A stretch of DNA of 64,000 nt from Jacaranda mimosifolia (taxonomy: Eukaryota; Streptophyta; Magnoliopsida; Lamiales; Bignoniaceae). Every line of letters begins with the position of its first letter. The stretch's first letter is position 1. Positions 23,901 through 35,814 of this stretch are shown piece after piece. The stretch spans positions 21,061,001 to 21,125,000 of the forward strand of contig CM032128.1 in assembly GCA_018894105.1 (NCBI GenBank). The letters run 5' to 3'. A model generated the notes under the pieces. The model did no database searches, was not told the DNA's origin, and saw only the letters and a list, made by a program, of their open reading frames with translations. A program made the translations under genes and the position numbers.

Positions 23901-26900
23901 TCTTTACAAGCTGTACTATTTTGTTTAAAGGACATTTATCTTACCCAGAAGGATATTTAACAGCCACAGTTTTACAGGGTTTTGGTGCATCTTCTGGCTA
24001 ACGAGGAAGATTCAGTTGAAAATGGCAACAAACTTGATCCTTTCAAGTTGTCCACTATGCATCGTGAGTACTGGTGTTGATTGCATTGGTTTCTTTTCCA
24101 ATTCCTATAGCTATTGTGTTGTCTTTAATTGATTTAGTTGACAATGGCAACAAACTTGGATCCTTTCAAGTTGCCAATCACACACCATGAGTGTTAATAT
24201 TAATTAAATTGGTTTCTTGTTCTATTCCTAAAGCTTTTATGTTGTTCTTAGTTAAAATAAGTCATGGCTTTGCCAGTGAATCATTCTTTGGGACTGGCAA
24301 TATTCTACTACATTATAAAATGCTATCTTGTTTTGAGCAATTTTGATGATCAAAAACCAAAATATAGTACCTTAGGTAGGTAAAATTATTTTTCTTTCTC
24401 GTTTTATTTCTGCAGAGATATCTATGATTGATTTGCTTGGTGATGGTGGAGCAAATGGTAATGCAGAAGACAGTTCAGTGCATGCACAGGAAGCTCATGT
24501 CACCTTTTCAGTTGAAGGTTTATTTTGTAGATTTAATGCATAATCCAAGTATTCTTATTTATGATTCCAAGGCACCATTCAGTTGGGCATCATGTTGCTT
24601 GAATAATCCAAATCAGGATATAACTTCCCCATCATAAGTTATCTTTCAAGGTACTTCACTTGCTTTGTTGATTAATCTAGTAATAACATAAGCAAGTGTG
24701 TAAACCATGAGTTGATGGATGATGAATCTATCTCTGGAAGTAGAACTTAGAGAAAAAGAGTGAATAAATGCAACAAAGTAAAAAAGAGTCACATTGTACT
24801 TCTAATTCCATACTTTCATGCATATTAGTAAAGTTGATTGATAAAACTTCAAGTTTTTGCTTTACTGTGATCCTTCTCTGAAATTCTGGAGAAATTCTGG
24901 CACATGAAATTTCAAAGGCCTTAATTACCTTTGTGCTTTGAAAATGTATTAGCTTTAAAATGTATTAGCTTTAGAATGCCTTTCCTATTGAGAGACTGCT
25001 TGTGCGTTTCAGGTTTAAGGAAAGTAGAAACAGAAACTCTAGTTCACTCACCAAAGATACTTGGCGGGTAAGTTCTACAGACATATTTATAGAAGTGGTA
25101 ACACTTAGTGCATGAATTATAAATCAGGGAAATATATACTTTGGCTATTCAGGGATGTGCTTCTGAGGACATATTCTAGAGACATACAGTAGTGGATTAT
25201 ATCAGGCAACAAAAGGCAAAATGAAGTCGCATGTTATTAGAATTACGGACCATAGATCCTCGCTTAGTCATATAGTGGTGGTTTTTCCATGCTGTTTATC
25301 TTCTCTGACAAATCCTCGGGTCTATAAGGAGAGATTAGATTGAGTGTTTTTGAAGACTCAGATGGTTTCAATTCCCTCAAATTAGCTTTTAACAACTCTT
25401 CTACCAGATTCCACTAACTGCAGTATGATAGTTTCTGTATTCTGGCACAACAAGAGAATTGCTGTTTTACAATATTGTACATTTTAAGATACTGAACTTT
25501 ACAATATCCATCTCTTTTTCATATTGTCTCTGTTAATTTCTTGAGAATGAGACTTTGATTCTGTCTCCACCACATAACACTTCAAGGGTTCTCTTAAACA
25601 TATGCATTTTTATGTTATTTTAGCCTTTATACAGAGGAGTTTAAGATGGATGGGCATTTGCTTAATATTATATACTAGGCAATTATTTGCTGCTTCAGTG
25701 GTCAACAAAGATCCATGGCCTCTACAATTTTCATAAGAGGAATTATTACGCCATCATTTTGAGAACTTCCCCCCTGATTGTTCCCATAGAGAGAACCTTC
25801 TTTTAATTATTTTAAGACAATGCTATAGAGAAGTATCATCTCAAATGCTAGATTTTCAAAAAGATAATTAGTTCATAATGAGAATAGTATGTTATTAACA
25901 TATGACTGGATAACAGACACTAAAATGTGCAGGCTGTGACTGTCTGTAGAATTGGAAATTTGGAAACTCCATTCCATTTAGTTTTCTGCCTGGTTGTTTC
26001 TTTTGCAACCTCAAACCTTTGCCGTTCCTATTTATAATGGTATACTTCCAAATATTGTCTGCTATATGAATTATGATGCATTTGGCACTAGGAGACATAG
26101 TGATGATCATTTGTCAGAATCAGCAGTCCTTTTAGAGCCAGTCTAGTCATCTTTCTATGGAAACCTTGGAGTTCACCTGCTGAGCCTTAGTGGTGCGTTA
26201 TAGTTATATATGATTCCATAAGGAGTAGTAGAACTCCATTTGATTAGTGCCCTCTGTTTTTACATGACTACAGATCCTTTCCAAATGGTTTTGCTCCACC
26301 GAGAAAACGAAGGAGACAACCTTGCACATCCAAACACTTGGATTATGGTTTTGATGACCTGGGATCCCGAGTGGTAAGAGCATTTATATTGCCTCTTGGC
26401 AGTCACATAAACTTTTTGGGGGTTAGCCTTGAGTTTTCCTATAGCTTACTAATATAATCCTCACGCAGGGTTCCATCGTTTTTATTTCAAACTGTACTCT
26501 CCTTTAGCCTGCCATTGTTGAGTTAATTGATTGATTTGTCTTTTATCATGTCTTAGTTTGAGGAATTATATAAAACTTAATGACTGGAAAATAATATTCT
26601 ATACCTCCAGTGCTGCATGTAACAATAAGGTTGAAACCTTAGTTCATTGCTGCAAAAGCAGTTTTGACTATTAAATTGATTCTGTGATGAAACAGTTAGC
26701 TTGGTATTAATCCAGAACTTACTGACATTTTCCACTTCGTATCAATGTTCAGATGATCATTTTCAGTTTTTCCTCTTGAGGAGAAATATGAAGAAATTTA
26801 TTGCTAAAGGATTTTTAGATGGCAATCAATGTAAATTAAGTACCAACCATTAAATTTACTACTTTCACATCCTTTGCAGACATTTTCCACTTCGTACTGA

Positions 26901-29900
26901 TGTTCAGATGATCCTTTACAGTTTTTCCTCTAGAGGAGAAATAGGGAGAAATTTATTGCTAAAGGATTTTTAGATGGCAATCAATGTAAATTAAATACCA
27001 ACCACTAAATTTATACTTTCACATACCAACTGTTGTGTCTCATTATCTGTAAGGAGCAGCAATAATTCTTGAATGGATGCATATATTATGCCTTCTTAAC
27101 GATTGTCCCTTAATTTGATGACAATGACAATGTACATGTTACTTTTTCCAAGTTTAACTTTCCCCAATTTTCTGGACTTCTTCTTCTTCTTCTTCTTCTT
27201 CCTCTTTTTTTTTTTTTTTTTTTTTTTTCTCCCCATAATTTCCATATTTCTCTACTTCTTTATCATATTCTTAGTCTAGACCTATAAATAGGTTGGGTAT
27301 TGCCCTATTCAAGCCCATACCCTAAATTACCCAATCAATAAGACCCTAAATTTACCTTACCCTAACCAACTCATAGACTCAATTAGACTCATACCCTAAA
27401 ATATCTATATAAGAGATCCTATACTCTACTCTATGCTCCACAATCCAAGACCCATTGGGTCTTGGATTGGGTCTAGATTATTATATTAAATTTTTTTACT
27501 TGAATTTTGATCCAACCTATTTTTTCTTTCTTTTTTTGTTCTTTCCGCAGGAATCATCCTAAAAATATGTAATTGCAAATAATGTAAGTTTTCTTGGGAT
27601 AACTTTGAGAGATATATTTATTTGGAAATTTGAATTATAGACCAAATAATAGACATCTTTTATGAATTTTGTATCTAAACAGCTATACATAAAATTTGTC
27701 ATTTATGATCAATAAAAGAAAAAAAAAAAATTACTCTATTTATTGCAAATTTATAAACAATATTACATCGAATGTTCCATAATATTTTAATTTGATTTTA
27801 AAAGTATTTTTATATTATAATACTAATAATATTACAAATATTAAATATTTTTTTTATTTAGTAGAGTATAATTCCGTTAATATTTTATTTAGGAAAAAAA
27901 ATATAACTTCTTATCTATAACTTTTTTTCTTCAGAAAATGTATATATTGATCTAGATATATGTAATAGATGAAAAATTATACATTTATATAAAATTAGTA
28001 AATATATTTTAATTTTATGTATATTAAAAATTTAAGCATATACATCATGTATGTCGTGTTCAATAATATAAATTTAATTTTGGTATAGTTGATTTGAGTT
28101 AATTGGTTAAATTTGGGTATTTAGATAATGGGTAATTTTTGGGTATGGACCCTACCCAGGTCCATTCTATCTTTTTTAATGGATTTGGGCATAACAAATA
28201 TTCATTGGGTCTGGGCTTGGGTATTTTTAAAATTTTGTGGGCGTGGGTAGGGTATGGTATTACTTACCCATTGACAGGCCTATTTTAGTCTAATAATTCA
28301 AATGGGCGTACTAAGGGTGCTATGATGCAGGACAGTGATCTTTCACCATATGAGAGTTCAATAGAACGACCTTTCTGCTCAGGGGACGTGATGAATATCA
28401 TTGGAGATCCAAACCAGGAGTTGTTAAATTTCAGAAAGTCCTTTGCCTTCAACTGGAATAGTAATACTTTGGATGGTGTTTTTGGCGATGATGAACTGAT
28501 GTACGACATCCGAGATGGCAGCAGAAACATTTGGAATGGTAGTGTTTACATGTGAAATTTCCATCTTTATTTATCATTTTAATTTTCTTAAATATACTAT
28601 CTAAGTGGTTTATCAGAACATAAATTTTCAACATGTTGGGTGGTTTAAATTTACCATATTACAAGATTCGACTAGAGCTGCAAATTGATTGACTAAACTC
28701 TCATCCAATTGAATAGAAGTGATTAGGTAGGTCATTAGTTGATTTTTGCTGGAAACTAACAAAGATCTTGAACTAAATCATAGCTGGTTGCACTTTGGTT
28801 TCAGTATTGACTATTGAGGGACTAGAGGACTCAGGATAAATATAGGAAGTCATCATGTATTTCACATGAAAATTACATTGATGCTAATGTACTGTTATGA
28901 TTTTCTAAGAAACTTAATGGAGAACTTATAGTGCACATAGTATGTTTGCTATGTGTTTAAGGGTTATTAATGAAGTCCTGCACGGCTGCACAGAGGTTGC
29001 TTCTAGTGAAGGGGCTCCTCCTATCCTGAAATTATTGTTAAGGCTTAGGTTCCAATCTAACTAGAAACATTCAAATTCAGCCAGGGTTCTCTGGATTAAT
29101 AACATGGAAACCAATTACAATACTTTTCATTACAGTTATATCCATTCTGATAAGAGAGCAATCTTAGTTCAGTCTGGTAATTTATTCGGTATGAACATGC
29201 TTTTTTTGAAGCTGAAGGGGAATAACGGATACCTCTGATATTTTGAGGTCATATATAGTATTCAGAGTTCGCCTCCATTTACTACCATTCTTGCTGCCCG
29301 CACTGGAGCAGTTACTGAGTAGGATCAAATGCATCATATACATGATGCATGCAAGTACAAGTGGAAGTTTTCAGCTGTCATTATGGGTGTGCACTCTAGG
29401 CATTTTGTACTCTGTCTTTCCCTACCTCTTTCCTCTGAGAAACTATGTATGTAATGAAGGCTAATTGTTTGCAGGCTATGATAAAATTAGCCATTTTTTT
29501 CCCCCTTATAAAGTGAATATTTTGATTTGTAATGCTGGAATGTGAATAGATAACATCTGTGATAATGTGATAATGAAGGCTAACTATTTGCAGGCTATAA
29601 CAAAATTTGTCATTTTTCCCCTTACAAGTATTTTGATTTGTAATGCTGGAATGTGGATAGTTAGCATCTGTGGTAATGTGACAAACTTTCCTAGCTGCAA
29701 TAGATGGAAGTTGATGTGAATTCTCTTAGCTCCTTTATAAGCCAAATATTGGCGGTTGAGTGGCATTTTCTAAGTAGTTATTGAAATTATATTGAAGATT
29801 AAGGCTTTGATATGTCATCTAGTTTTCATATTTGCGATGTAGTGAAGTTTTTCCATGCTACTATTCTGAATTTCAAATTATAATTTATGGTTAAAAGATC

Positions 29901-31659
29901 AAGAATGAAGTTATTAAGGTTTGAGGTATTTACTTCTATGCGCGCTTGAGATGGCATATGTTTAATTTAATTTGTCATGCGCTGCATAGTACTTTATACT
30001 TTGGCTATGATTAAAAGGTATAACTGGCACTCTTCCTTCTTTTGCATGTAGGTCCTAACTTCTTAGACGACAGTAGTGATGACCTAGGAAAGTATGAATC
30101 ATTTTGCAAGAGCTGGGTGGATCAAGAAAATGTTGGTTATGATGATTATTTCCATAACAAAGACCTCTGGAAGCAGGATTTCAGTTTCAAAGGCTGGAAT
30201 CTTCAGAAGAAAAGGTCTGCTAATGAAATTAATTGTTTTTCTGTCTGTGAGACTGTCATTTAACTGACAGTTTCTTGTGACTGTACAGGTCCAGCACCAA
30301 AAGAACTGAAAATTTTGATATGAGAGGTGCTTCCTCTTTTGGTAGAATCTTTTATGATTTTCTGCAAATATTTTACATCTATGTGAATCGATGAACAGGT
30401 ACTATTCAGTGTTGCTTGCATTCTTTTTTCTCTGCACGATCCTAAATGATTTGAAGTTTTATGGCATCAAAGCCATTTATTTTCATTATGATGAGACAAT
30501 TAGTCAGAGCTGCAATCCTTGGAGACCAAGATTCTATATAATTTTATGGTGTTTGATTATTAATCACCATAAAGTTTTGCTGGGAGAAAATAGGTATAGA
30601 CTGAGACGAGGAGATATTCATTCTGTGCACATCTTATACTGTTCAGGGTAAAATCATTGGAAGTGCTAAGAGTTTGTTCACTTTCACCTAAAGTTTCAGT
30701 TTGCCCCTTCCTTCTAGTAACAAAATAGCATAATGTATAGGGAATAAACCGGTTTCCACAAAATTTCCAATTTTTTGTAGTAGTATTGTTAATTTATGGA
30801 GTCTGCTATTGACAATTTATATATCTCATACATTATTTTTGTAAAATGTAATCACCTTTACAACCCATTTTGCATTTCCTTTTTGGAGTGTAACAAGGAA
30901 AGGATACATTGATAACAGGTGTTTACTCGGTCTTAGAGAAGATACTAGATTCTGGTTTTTGCTTTTATTTAATTTTTCTGAAGTTTGAAGTTCTGGTTTC
31001 TTCTCATTTGATCAGAGTCACCTATTCCTTATCCAAAGCATCAGATTACAGAGGACCTTCCTAGTACCATAATTTCAGATACAAGGTGGTAAGTAAAATT
31101 GCAGAGAATTTTTTGGTTATACTTGTATTCACTCATGGTCTGGTATTGTATGATGGCAGGTACTCTGCAATTGGAATAGATAATCGTACTCAAGATGTTG
31201 TTAACCGCTTTGTAAGAGAAGACACTACTGAGAGCTTGAGTCTGCTAAGGTTTCAAATTAGCCAATTTTGTTCTACATCTCATATCTTTCCTTTTCTTTA
31301 GAACTAATTTGAATTTTATGTCTTACTGTGAGTTCTTGACAGTGAAGAATCATGCTCTTCCACTGCAGGTTATCTTATTTGTTTCCATTATACTGTGGTT
31401 CTAGAAATTGACTTTTACAAAGTTGTCAATATAATAATTTCATTTTGGCATTCAGTGATGGGTGATGCAACCAAAAAATATTGAGAACAGAGCATGAGAA
31501 AAACCCAGAGCAGTAGCAACAGAGTATTTTGTTACCACCCCTTGCTAATACTTCTTAGTTGGGGAAATACCAACAATGTATCTGCATTAATAAGGTTTGC
31601 GTTCTTTTCAGGTGTAAGGGACACACGAATTGGACTTCCACAGCAAATTGGATGTCAAG
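20979..31659 (+). CDS. Multi-exon host gene, unrecognised plant protein (probably nuclear)
   Basis: Sixteen exons join in one open frame with GT-AG introns: 20979-21020, 21919-21941, 22059-22240, 23423-23542, 23658-23700, 23978-24063, 24416-24517, 25013-25067, 26274-26373, 28331-28538, 30052-30214, 30289-30326, 31016-31088, 31160-31249, 31343-31368, 31612-31659 (1,399 nt, about 466 codons). The start MLQWMGGSRRKVTT is followed by KRQKQYFEQRKRQQQ, a basic, helical, glutamine-rich stretch. Exon 9 contains PPRKRRRQ, a likely nuclear localisation signal. Exons 10-11 are acidic and aromatic (SPYESSIERPF, LDDSSDD, SFCKSWVDQ). No catalytic domain or membrane segment is visible. I do not recognise the family and assign no function. 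Phase agreement at all fifteen junctions supports the model. Exons 15-16 and the true end are the weak part: exon 15 could instead splice to 31456 and stop at 31482-31484. Confidence 0.8.
22949..22985 (+). mobile_element. One-ended hAT-type remnant in intron 3
   Basis: The word taggggtgtcaatggtgcgg opens like the TAGGGGTGTCAATGG ends of hAT-type elements. No matching right end was found nearby. It is probably a truncated insertion. Confidence 0.4.
24015..24250 (+). repeat. Tandem duplication of half of exon 6 with its following intron
   Basis: The block from gttgaaaatggcaac (24015) is repeated from gttgacaatggcaac (24137), period 122 bp. The first copy holds the working 3' half of exon 6 and its donor (catc|gtgag). 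The second has one inserted base (acttggatcc against acttgatcc), and its donor has become catgag. The duplicate is therefore dead as an exon. Confidence 0.85.
26724..27024 (+). repeat. 155-bp tandem duplication in intron 9
   Basis: Copies start gacattttccacttcgta at 26724 and 26879 and run to about 27024. They share ggatttttagatggcaatc and agtttttcctct. The copies differ at scattered bases and small indels. No coding. Confidence 0.9.
27179..27230 (+). repeat. CTT/T pyrimidine microsatellite
   Basis: (CTT)n runs into a long T tract directly left of the hAT-type element in intron 9. Confidence 0.9.
27277..28282. mobile_element. hAT-type non-autonomous element F in intron 9
   Basis: The left end is TAGACCTATAAATAGGTTGG. 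The right end reverse-complements to TAGGCCTGTCAATGGGTAAG. The 8-bp duplication is tcttagtc (27269-27276) and ttttagtc (28283-28290), one mismatch. Subterminal words such as gggtaccc and attgggtct mirror those of the element at 57999, its closest relative here. It is 1,006 bp with no transposase, and ends 48 bp before exon 10 of the host gene without touching it. Confidence 0.85.
29455..29683 (+). repeat. 119-bp tandem duplication in intron 10
   Basis: The segment tgaaggctaattgtttgcag at 29455 recurs as tgaaggctaactatttgcag at 29574. Both copies contain ttttgatttgtaatgctgga. Non-coding. Confidence 0.88.
31456..31484 (+). other. Alternative terminal exon candidate
   Basis: After an acceptor (ggcattcag), this segment continues the phase of exon 15 and reads VMGDATKKY before TGA at 31482-31484. 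If used in place of the exon at 31612, the protein would end here. Downstream of the stop the same frame stays open for a while (EQSMRKTQSSSNR), so the stop could also be a recent mutation in a formerly longer exon. Confidence 0.4.
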
Positions 31660-31977
31660 GTAGATATTTCTCATCTTTTAGTGGCATAAAGAAATTTCTA
31701 GTAACAAGAAATTTCTATTAATGGATGGTGCATCTGGTGATATTTTTTCTTTTTGCAAATTTGGAGCTTCAAAATTAGTTGGCTAGAGAAACAATGATGT
31801 GAAGTACTGGACCAAAAATTTTAACAGCTTACTCACCTGCTGATGATGCCAGATATCTGTGCAGAACAAGTCATTAACATAAACCATATTAAGATTTTCT
31901 GGAGAATTTCTGGCATTAATTCACTTTCAATTTATCATAGTCGTTTAGAAACTGAAAAGCAGAGTCCATATAGATGT

Positions 31978-32000
31978 GTATGTGTGTGTGTATATATATA
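31978..32000 (+). repeat. GT/TA microsatellite
   Basis: Short (TG)n then (TA)n run downstream of the last host exon. Confidence 0.85.
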
Positions 32001-32567
32001 AAGGCAGGCTCTACATATCAAAGACCCCTAATGAACAAAGAAAACTAAGCAAGGAAACAAAACTAGGAAGATTATTCTTCAAATTCTTGTACTAAAATAA
32101 GGCTACTAAATTCCTTGTAATGCTATTGCATTCCTTCTCATTCCTTATTCCATTGCTTGTCCATGCAGATGTCCATCTAAATGATTTTGCCTTGATCTTT
32201 GACTTGGAAAATGCCTAGTGGAGATGGAGATGAAGGGATTAGTATATAGTTCAACCATGACATTTTCCATCTAGTTTGACATGATTCCAAAAAGTTGTGT
32301 ATTTCTTCCTGTTATCCGTTCTGCATGGAAAGCCGTTTCATTGCATGGTTGGCTGAATTTCATGATATGACATCTCAATATCTTGACAAATGACATGTGA
32401 TTGGGTGAGAGGTTTAAGCATGAGTTATTGGGCTCCTCCTTCCAAACACCTATAATATACGATTGATGAGGCATTATGTCAGACACTACCCCAACCATCA
32501 GCATATTATAACAAATTACAGCAGTAAGCACAGAATGTGGATTTCTTTCTCTCTCTTCCAGTTATAA

Positions 32568-32738
32568 TCCAATAATAACAATCAGAATAGCAGTGATTAT
32601 TTCTTGATTCCTGTCGGAATATTCTCTGAAGATACTACAACAACAGGTATTTCTTTCAGGTTAGATGTTTCCTGTCAATTCAGTGAAGAACCATATGAGA
32701 GGAAGATCAATATTAAATATTTAATAGAGCAGATATGA
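32568..32738 (+). pseudogene. Possible 3'-terminal exon of the host gene
   Basis: A frame open for 57 codons including the stop includes NSSDYFLIPVGIFSED, SFRLDVSCQFSEEPYE and KINIKYLIEQI, then TGA at 32736-32738. Its serine-, acidic- and aromatic-rich composition resembles exons 10-14. The natural acceptor (ctcttccag at 32561) is followed within two codons by an in-frame TAA, and its phase does not fit the exon at 31612-31659. Either an exon was missed in between or the 3' end of this gene copy has decayed. Confidence 0.4.
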
Positions 32739-32857
32739 AGTCATAGGATAAATAGAATGATGCAGACTGGGATCTGTGATTCGTTTCAAGGTAAAATATG
32801 TTTAGATGCATGTCTGGTGTTTTCTTTACCATCTGGAACTGGAAAGAAACTGATTAC

Positions 32858-33259
32858 CTTGACTATTCTAAATAGCTCATAAACTGTCATTCCTGGCATG
32901 CAGTAGTCAGTAATTATCAAGTTTACCTTTGAATCCTGCAAAAAGTAGAAGTTACTGAAGGTTTCAGATCTTTTCCACACTACTTCAAGCAAAGTTTATT
33001 GATTTACGAGAGATAAAATACATACAGATACAAATAAATGATGCTCAATACGTGATGCATTTCTGTACCTATACATACACGTACAAATAAATGATGCTTA
33101 ATAATCGACACATTTCTGTACCTATAGTAGGATGTGGCCCTTGTCATTAGAGTTTGATATAAACTGAAGAATTAGTGCTTACTATGTTGATTTTGTGCTG
33201 TCCATCCCCAAGGCCCAGAAAATCCAATGCTCTCCTTCCGTTCTCTGCAGTAGTCGTTG
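32858..33259 (-). pseudogene. Type-A response regulator receiver-domain fragment
   Basis: Two minus-strand exons join in phase. Exon 33259-33183 reads TTTAENGRRALDFLGLGDGQ. Exon 32935-32858 reads DSKVNLIITDYCMPGMT then VYELFRIVK. Together they give the centre of a two-component receiver domain as in plant type-A ARR proteins, which are phosphorylated in the cytokinin phosphorelay. The phospho-acceptor aspartate in IITDYCMPGMT is present, but the next glycine of the usual MPGMTG is valine. The first exon (VDDS acidic pocket) and the last (conserved lysine) were not found, although ATCCCAGTCTGCATC near 32773 may be a trace of the IPVVIM block. It is a partial, non-functional copy lying antisense behind the host gene. 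Confidence 0.82.
33029..33134 (+). repeat. 53-bp tandem duplication
   Basis: The word tacaaataaatgatgct recurs at 33029 and 33082, each followed by atttctgtacctata. It lies in the intron between the two response-regulator exons. Confidence 0.8.
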
Positions 33260-33261
33260 CT

Positions 33262-33427
33262 GCAGCAGTCAAGGCAGCAAAATGTAGCAATTTAGCCAAT
33301 ATGATAGACATAGTTACCACTATTATGCTGGAAATACCAATTCTGTATTTTCTAGCCATCAAGGCAGCAAAATACAGCAAATAGCCAACATGATAAGAAT
33401 TCGATATAGTTACCACTATTGTGCTAC
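33262..33427 (+). repeat. 90-bp tandem duplication at the response-regulator edge
   Basis: tcaaggcagcaaaat occurs at 33269 and 33359. Each copy runs into gatatagttaccactatt-like sequence. It directly abuts the acceptor of the upstream response-regulator exon, so it may mark the break that removed the first exon. Confidence 0.75.
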
Positions 33428-33975
33428 TTTCTATGAATAACACCAAATTGTATTTCATTTTTTCTTCCCTCCTCTGTTTAGTCTTCACGTGGTTTGTCCA
33501 TTACGTGCCTGCTAATGAGAAAGTCTAGCTTTAGGGATGGATTTTCTTAAAATGTTAGGTGAAAACTGAAAAGAAATGACTTGCTTTGGGCAAGTTAAGT
33601 GTATTTCTCTTGTTCGTCCACGGTTTGGTTTAAAGATCAAAAGTTTGCTTCTTGTTTGGAACAGTGAGTTGTTGAGTCCGTATTGCTAGTCCTTGTCGGG
33701 ATCAAATAGAGGATCAAACCTAAATTTTGGTTTAATGTTTGGCCGGTTTAAGTCGGGTTAGCTGTTCATGGATTAATTGCTAAAATGATCACACTGAATT
33801 TGATAAGCTATCCAGTTCCCAAACGGAGTCAGTCGTGAGTTGGCTCAAAATCCAAGTTTAGTAACTTTCCCGTTACACCTATATAAATTTATGTAGCCAT
33901 AGATGGTTAGATTTCTTAGGTCAAGTGATGAATTAGCAATACGTAAACCTAATTGGTGTAGTAGGTTTAATCACA

Positions 33976-34776
33976 TAGGGCTGTCAATGGATATTCGAAA
34001 ATTCGTTTATCATTCGCATTCGTATCTATTTATATCAAATTTATTCGCATCTGTTTGAAGTGGATATTATTCGTATTCGAGATTATAAATAGATACGAAT
34101 ATGGTAAATACGTATTCGATCTGTTTAATATTTGATTTGAATATGTATTTATTAAATAATATATTATTTATATTTTTCAATAAAATTTTTATAATCCATA
34201 TATATATATATAAAAATTATAATTGAAGAATTGAGAAGAAAAAAGAATAAATTTAAAAAATTATTTTAATATAGAGAAAAAAATTAAAAAATAAAGTTAA
34301 TCAACATAATTATTGTTGGCTGACTTTATAATTAATACACTTAAATGCTAGTATTAATATTAATCAGTATTAATAATCAATTATAAAGTCAATTATTAAT
34401 TAAAAATTGTGCTATTTGTTTAATTGCTTTTTTTTTTTTTAATAAAATTGTATAGTTCCTTCTATTAATTAAAATATGTATTTGTTATAAGTACATAAAT
34501 TTACGTATTTGGATATTTGTAAATAGATATTTACATATTATCATCGAATATAAATATAAAAAAATAAATTCGAATACAGATAAATTTAATCAAATATGAA
34601 TGTATCTGAATAATTATAATCGAATACGGATATATTTGAATTCAATTGATATCTTATGGATACGAATTCGAATATCATTTTTAAATATCCATCAAATCTG
34701 TATCCGTATTTTAATATTCAAAAAGTTAAATAGATACAAATATAAAAATAGTGTATTCAATCCGTTTACACCCCTA
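33976..34776. mobile_element. hAT-type non-autonomous element D
   Basis: The left end is TAGGGCTGTCAATGGATATT and the right end reverse-complements to TAGGGGTGTAAACGG. Inner arms pair through repeated words such as gaatacggat and cgtattcg. The flanks taatcaca (33968-33975) and aatccaca (34777-34784) are a degenerate 8-bp duplication. The body is AT-rich, about 800 bp, without coding. It lies downstream of the host gene. Confidence 0.72.
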
Positions 34777-35490
34777 AATCCACATGAGCTGGTAGATCTA
34801 TCTGAAGTAGGTTGAGCTGTTGATATGATGGGTTGAGTAATTGGGCCATCGATATTAGTCAGGTCGAGCTGTAATACTAATTTGGGATCAGCTAATCTTT
34901 GGGATGACACTTTGCGTAATGGGTTAGATTAAGAAGCTCAAAAGTAAGGTTGAAATTGAAACTTAAAGATGAGTTGAGGGTATATACAAGGACTGAAGAT
35001 GGAATCTGAACCACGCGAGGCATGTTAGAGCATAGCAAGAAATGACTTTGATGTAATGCTATTGTTTTAAATGGTTGAGTTTTATCAGAAAATTCTATTA
35101 GTTTTACATATTATGCAACCTTGGTGAGGTATGTTTTCATTATTTTTCAGCAAATTCTTTATTTTTTTCCTTTTAACAAAAAGCAAATCTTGTTTCGGCA
35201 TCCCCGTGTCTCTTAACATATTTACTTTTGCAAATTTTATTGTTGAAGAAAGAAAGCTTTTATTAATGCAAAATTTTGTGTAGCATTGAAGAGAATCATA
35301 CAGCTGAAAATCCATATCCTACTTTATAATATAAAAAAATAAACGATAGTCCTGCATTATGAAAACCATTTTTTTTTTTTGGTTCATAACCTAACTAATT
35401 AGATAACAATTATAATTGAAGGCGTCAGAAAAATGAACTAGTGACAACTTAATTTTAGTTTTAATCCAACCAAACTAAATGCAGTTTCTC
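34777..35490. other. Non-coding spacer
   Basis: No protein, RNA or terminal-repeat signal was recognised here. Confidence 0.45.
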
Positions 35491-35493
35491 TAA

Positions 35494-35814
35494 GGCCCGT
35501 TTGGTTTCATTTTCAAAGCTTATTTTCTTACTTTTTATTATTTCAAAAATAAAACACATAATTTTTTACACATTTTAACTCAACATCATTTTTATTTTCA
35601 AAACACATTATCTAATAATCTATATATCTTCCTTTTCTATTTCATTGTTTCTATCTCTCTCCACATACAACTTATTAAAACCAACATAATCATTACTTTT
35701 TCAACAATCTATCCAAATACAAACTCATTTTCAACTCATTTTCACTAGTTAACTTTTCACATTTTAAAAATGATGAAAATAAAAAATCAAAATCAAAATA
35801 AAACCAAACAGAAA
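35494..35814. mobile_element. MITE with GTTTGGTTT ends
   Basis: The left end is GGCCCGTTTGGTTTCATTTT. The right end reverse-complements to TTTCTGTTTGGTTTTATTTT. It is about 320 bp and AT-rich. Superfamily is unclear because no clean target duplication remains. Confidence 0.55.

Noticed and set aside
29243..29464. 73-codon frame in intron 10
   Set aside because: Out of phase with the flanking exons, no splice support, and overlaps a duplicated intron segment.
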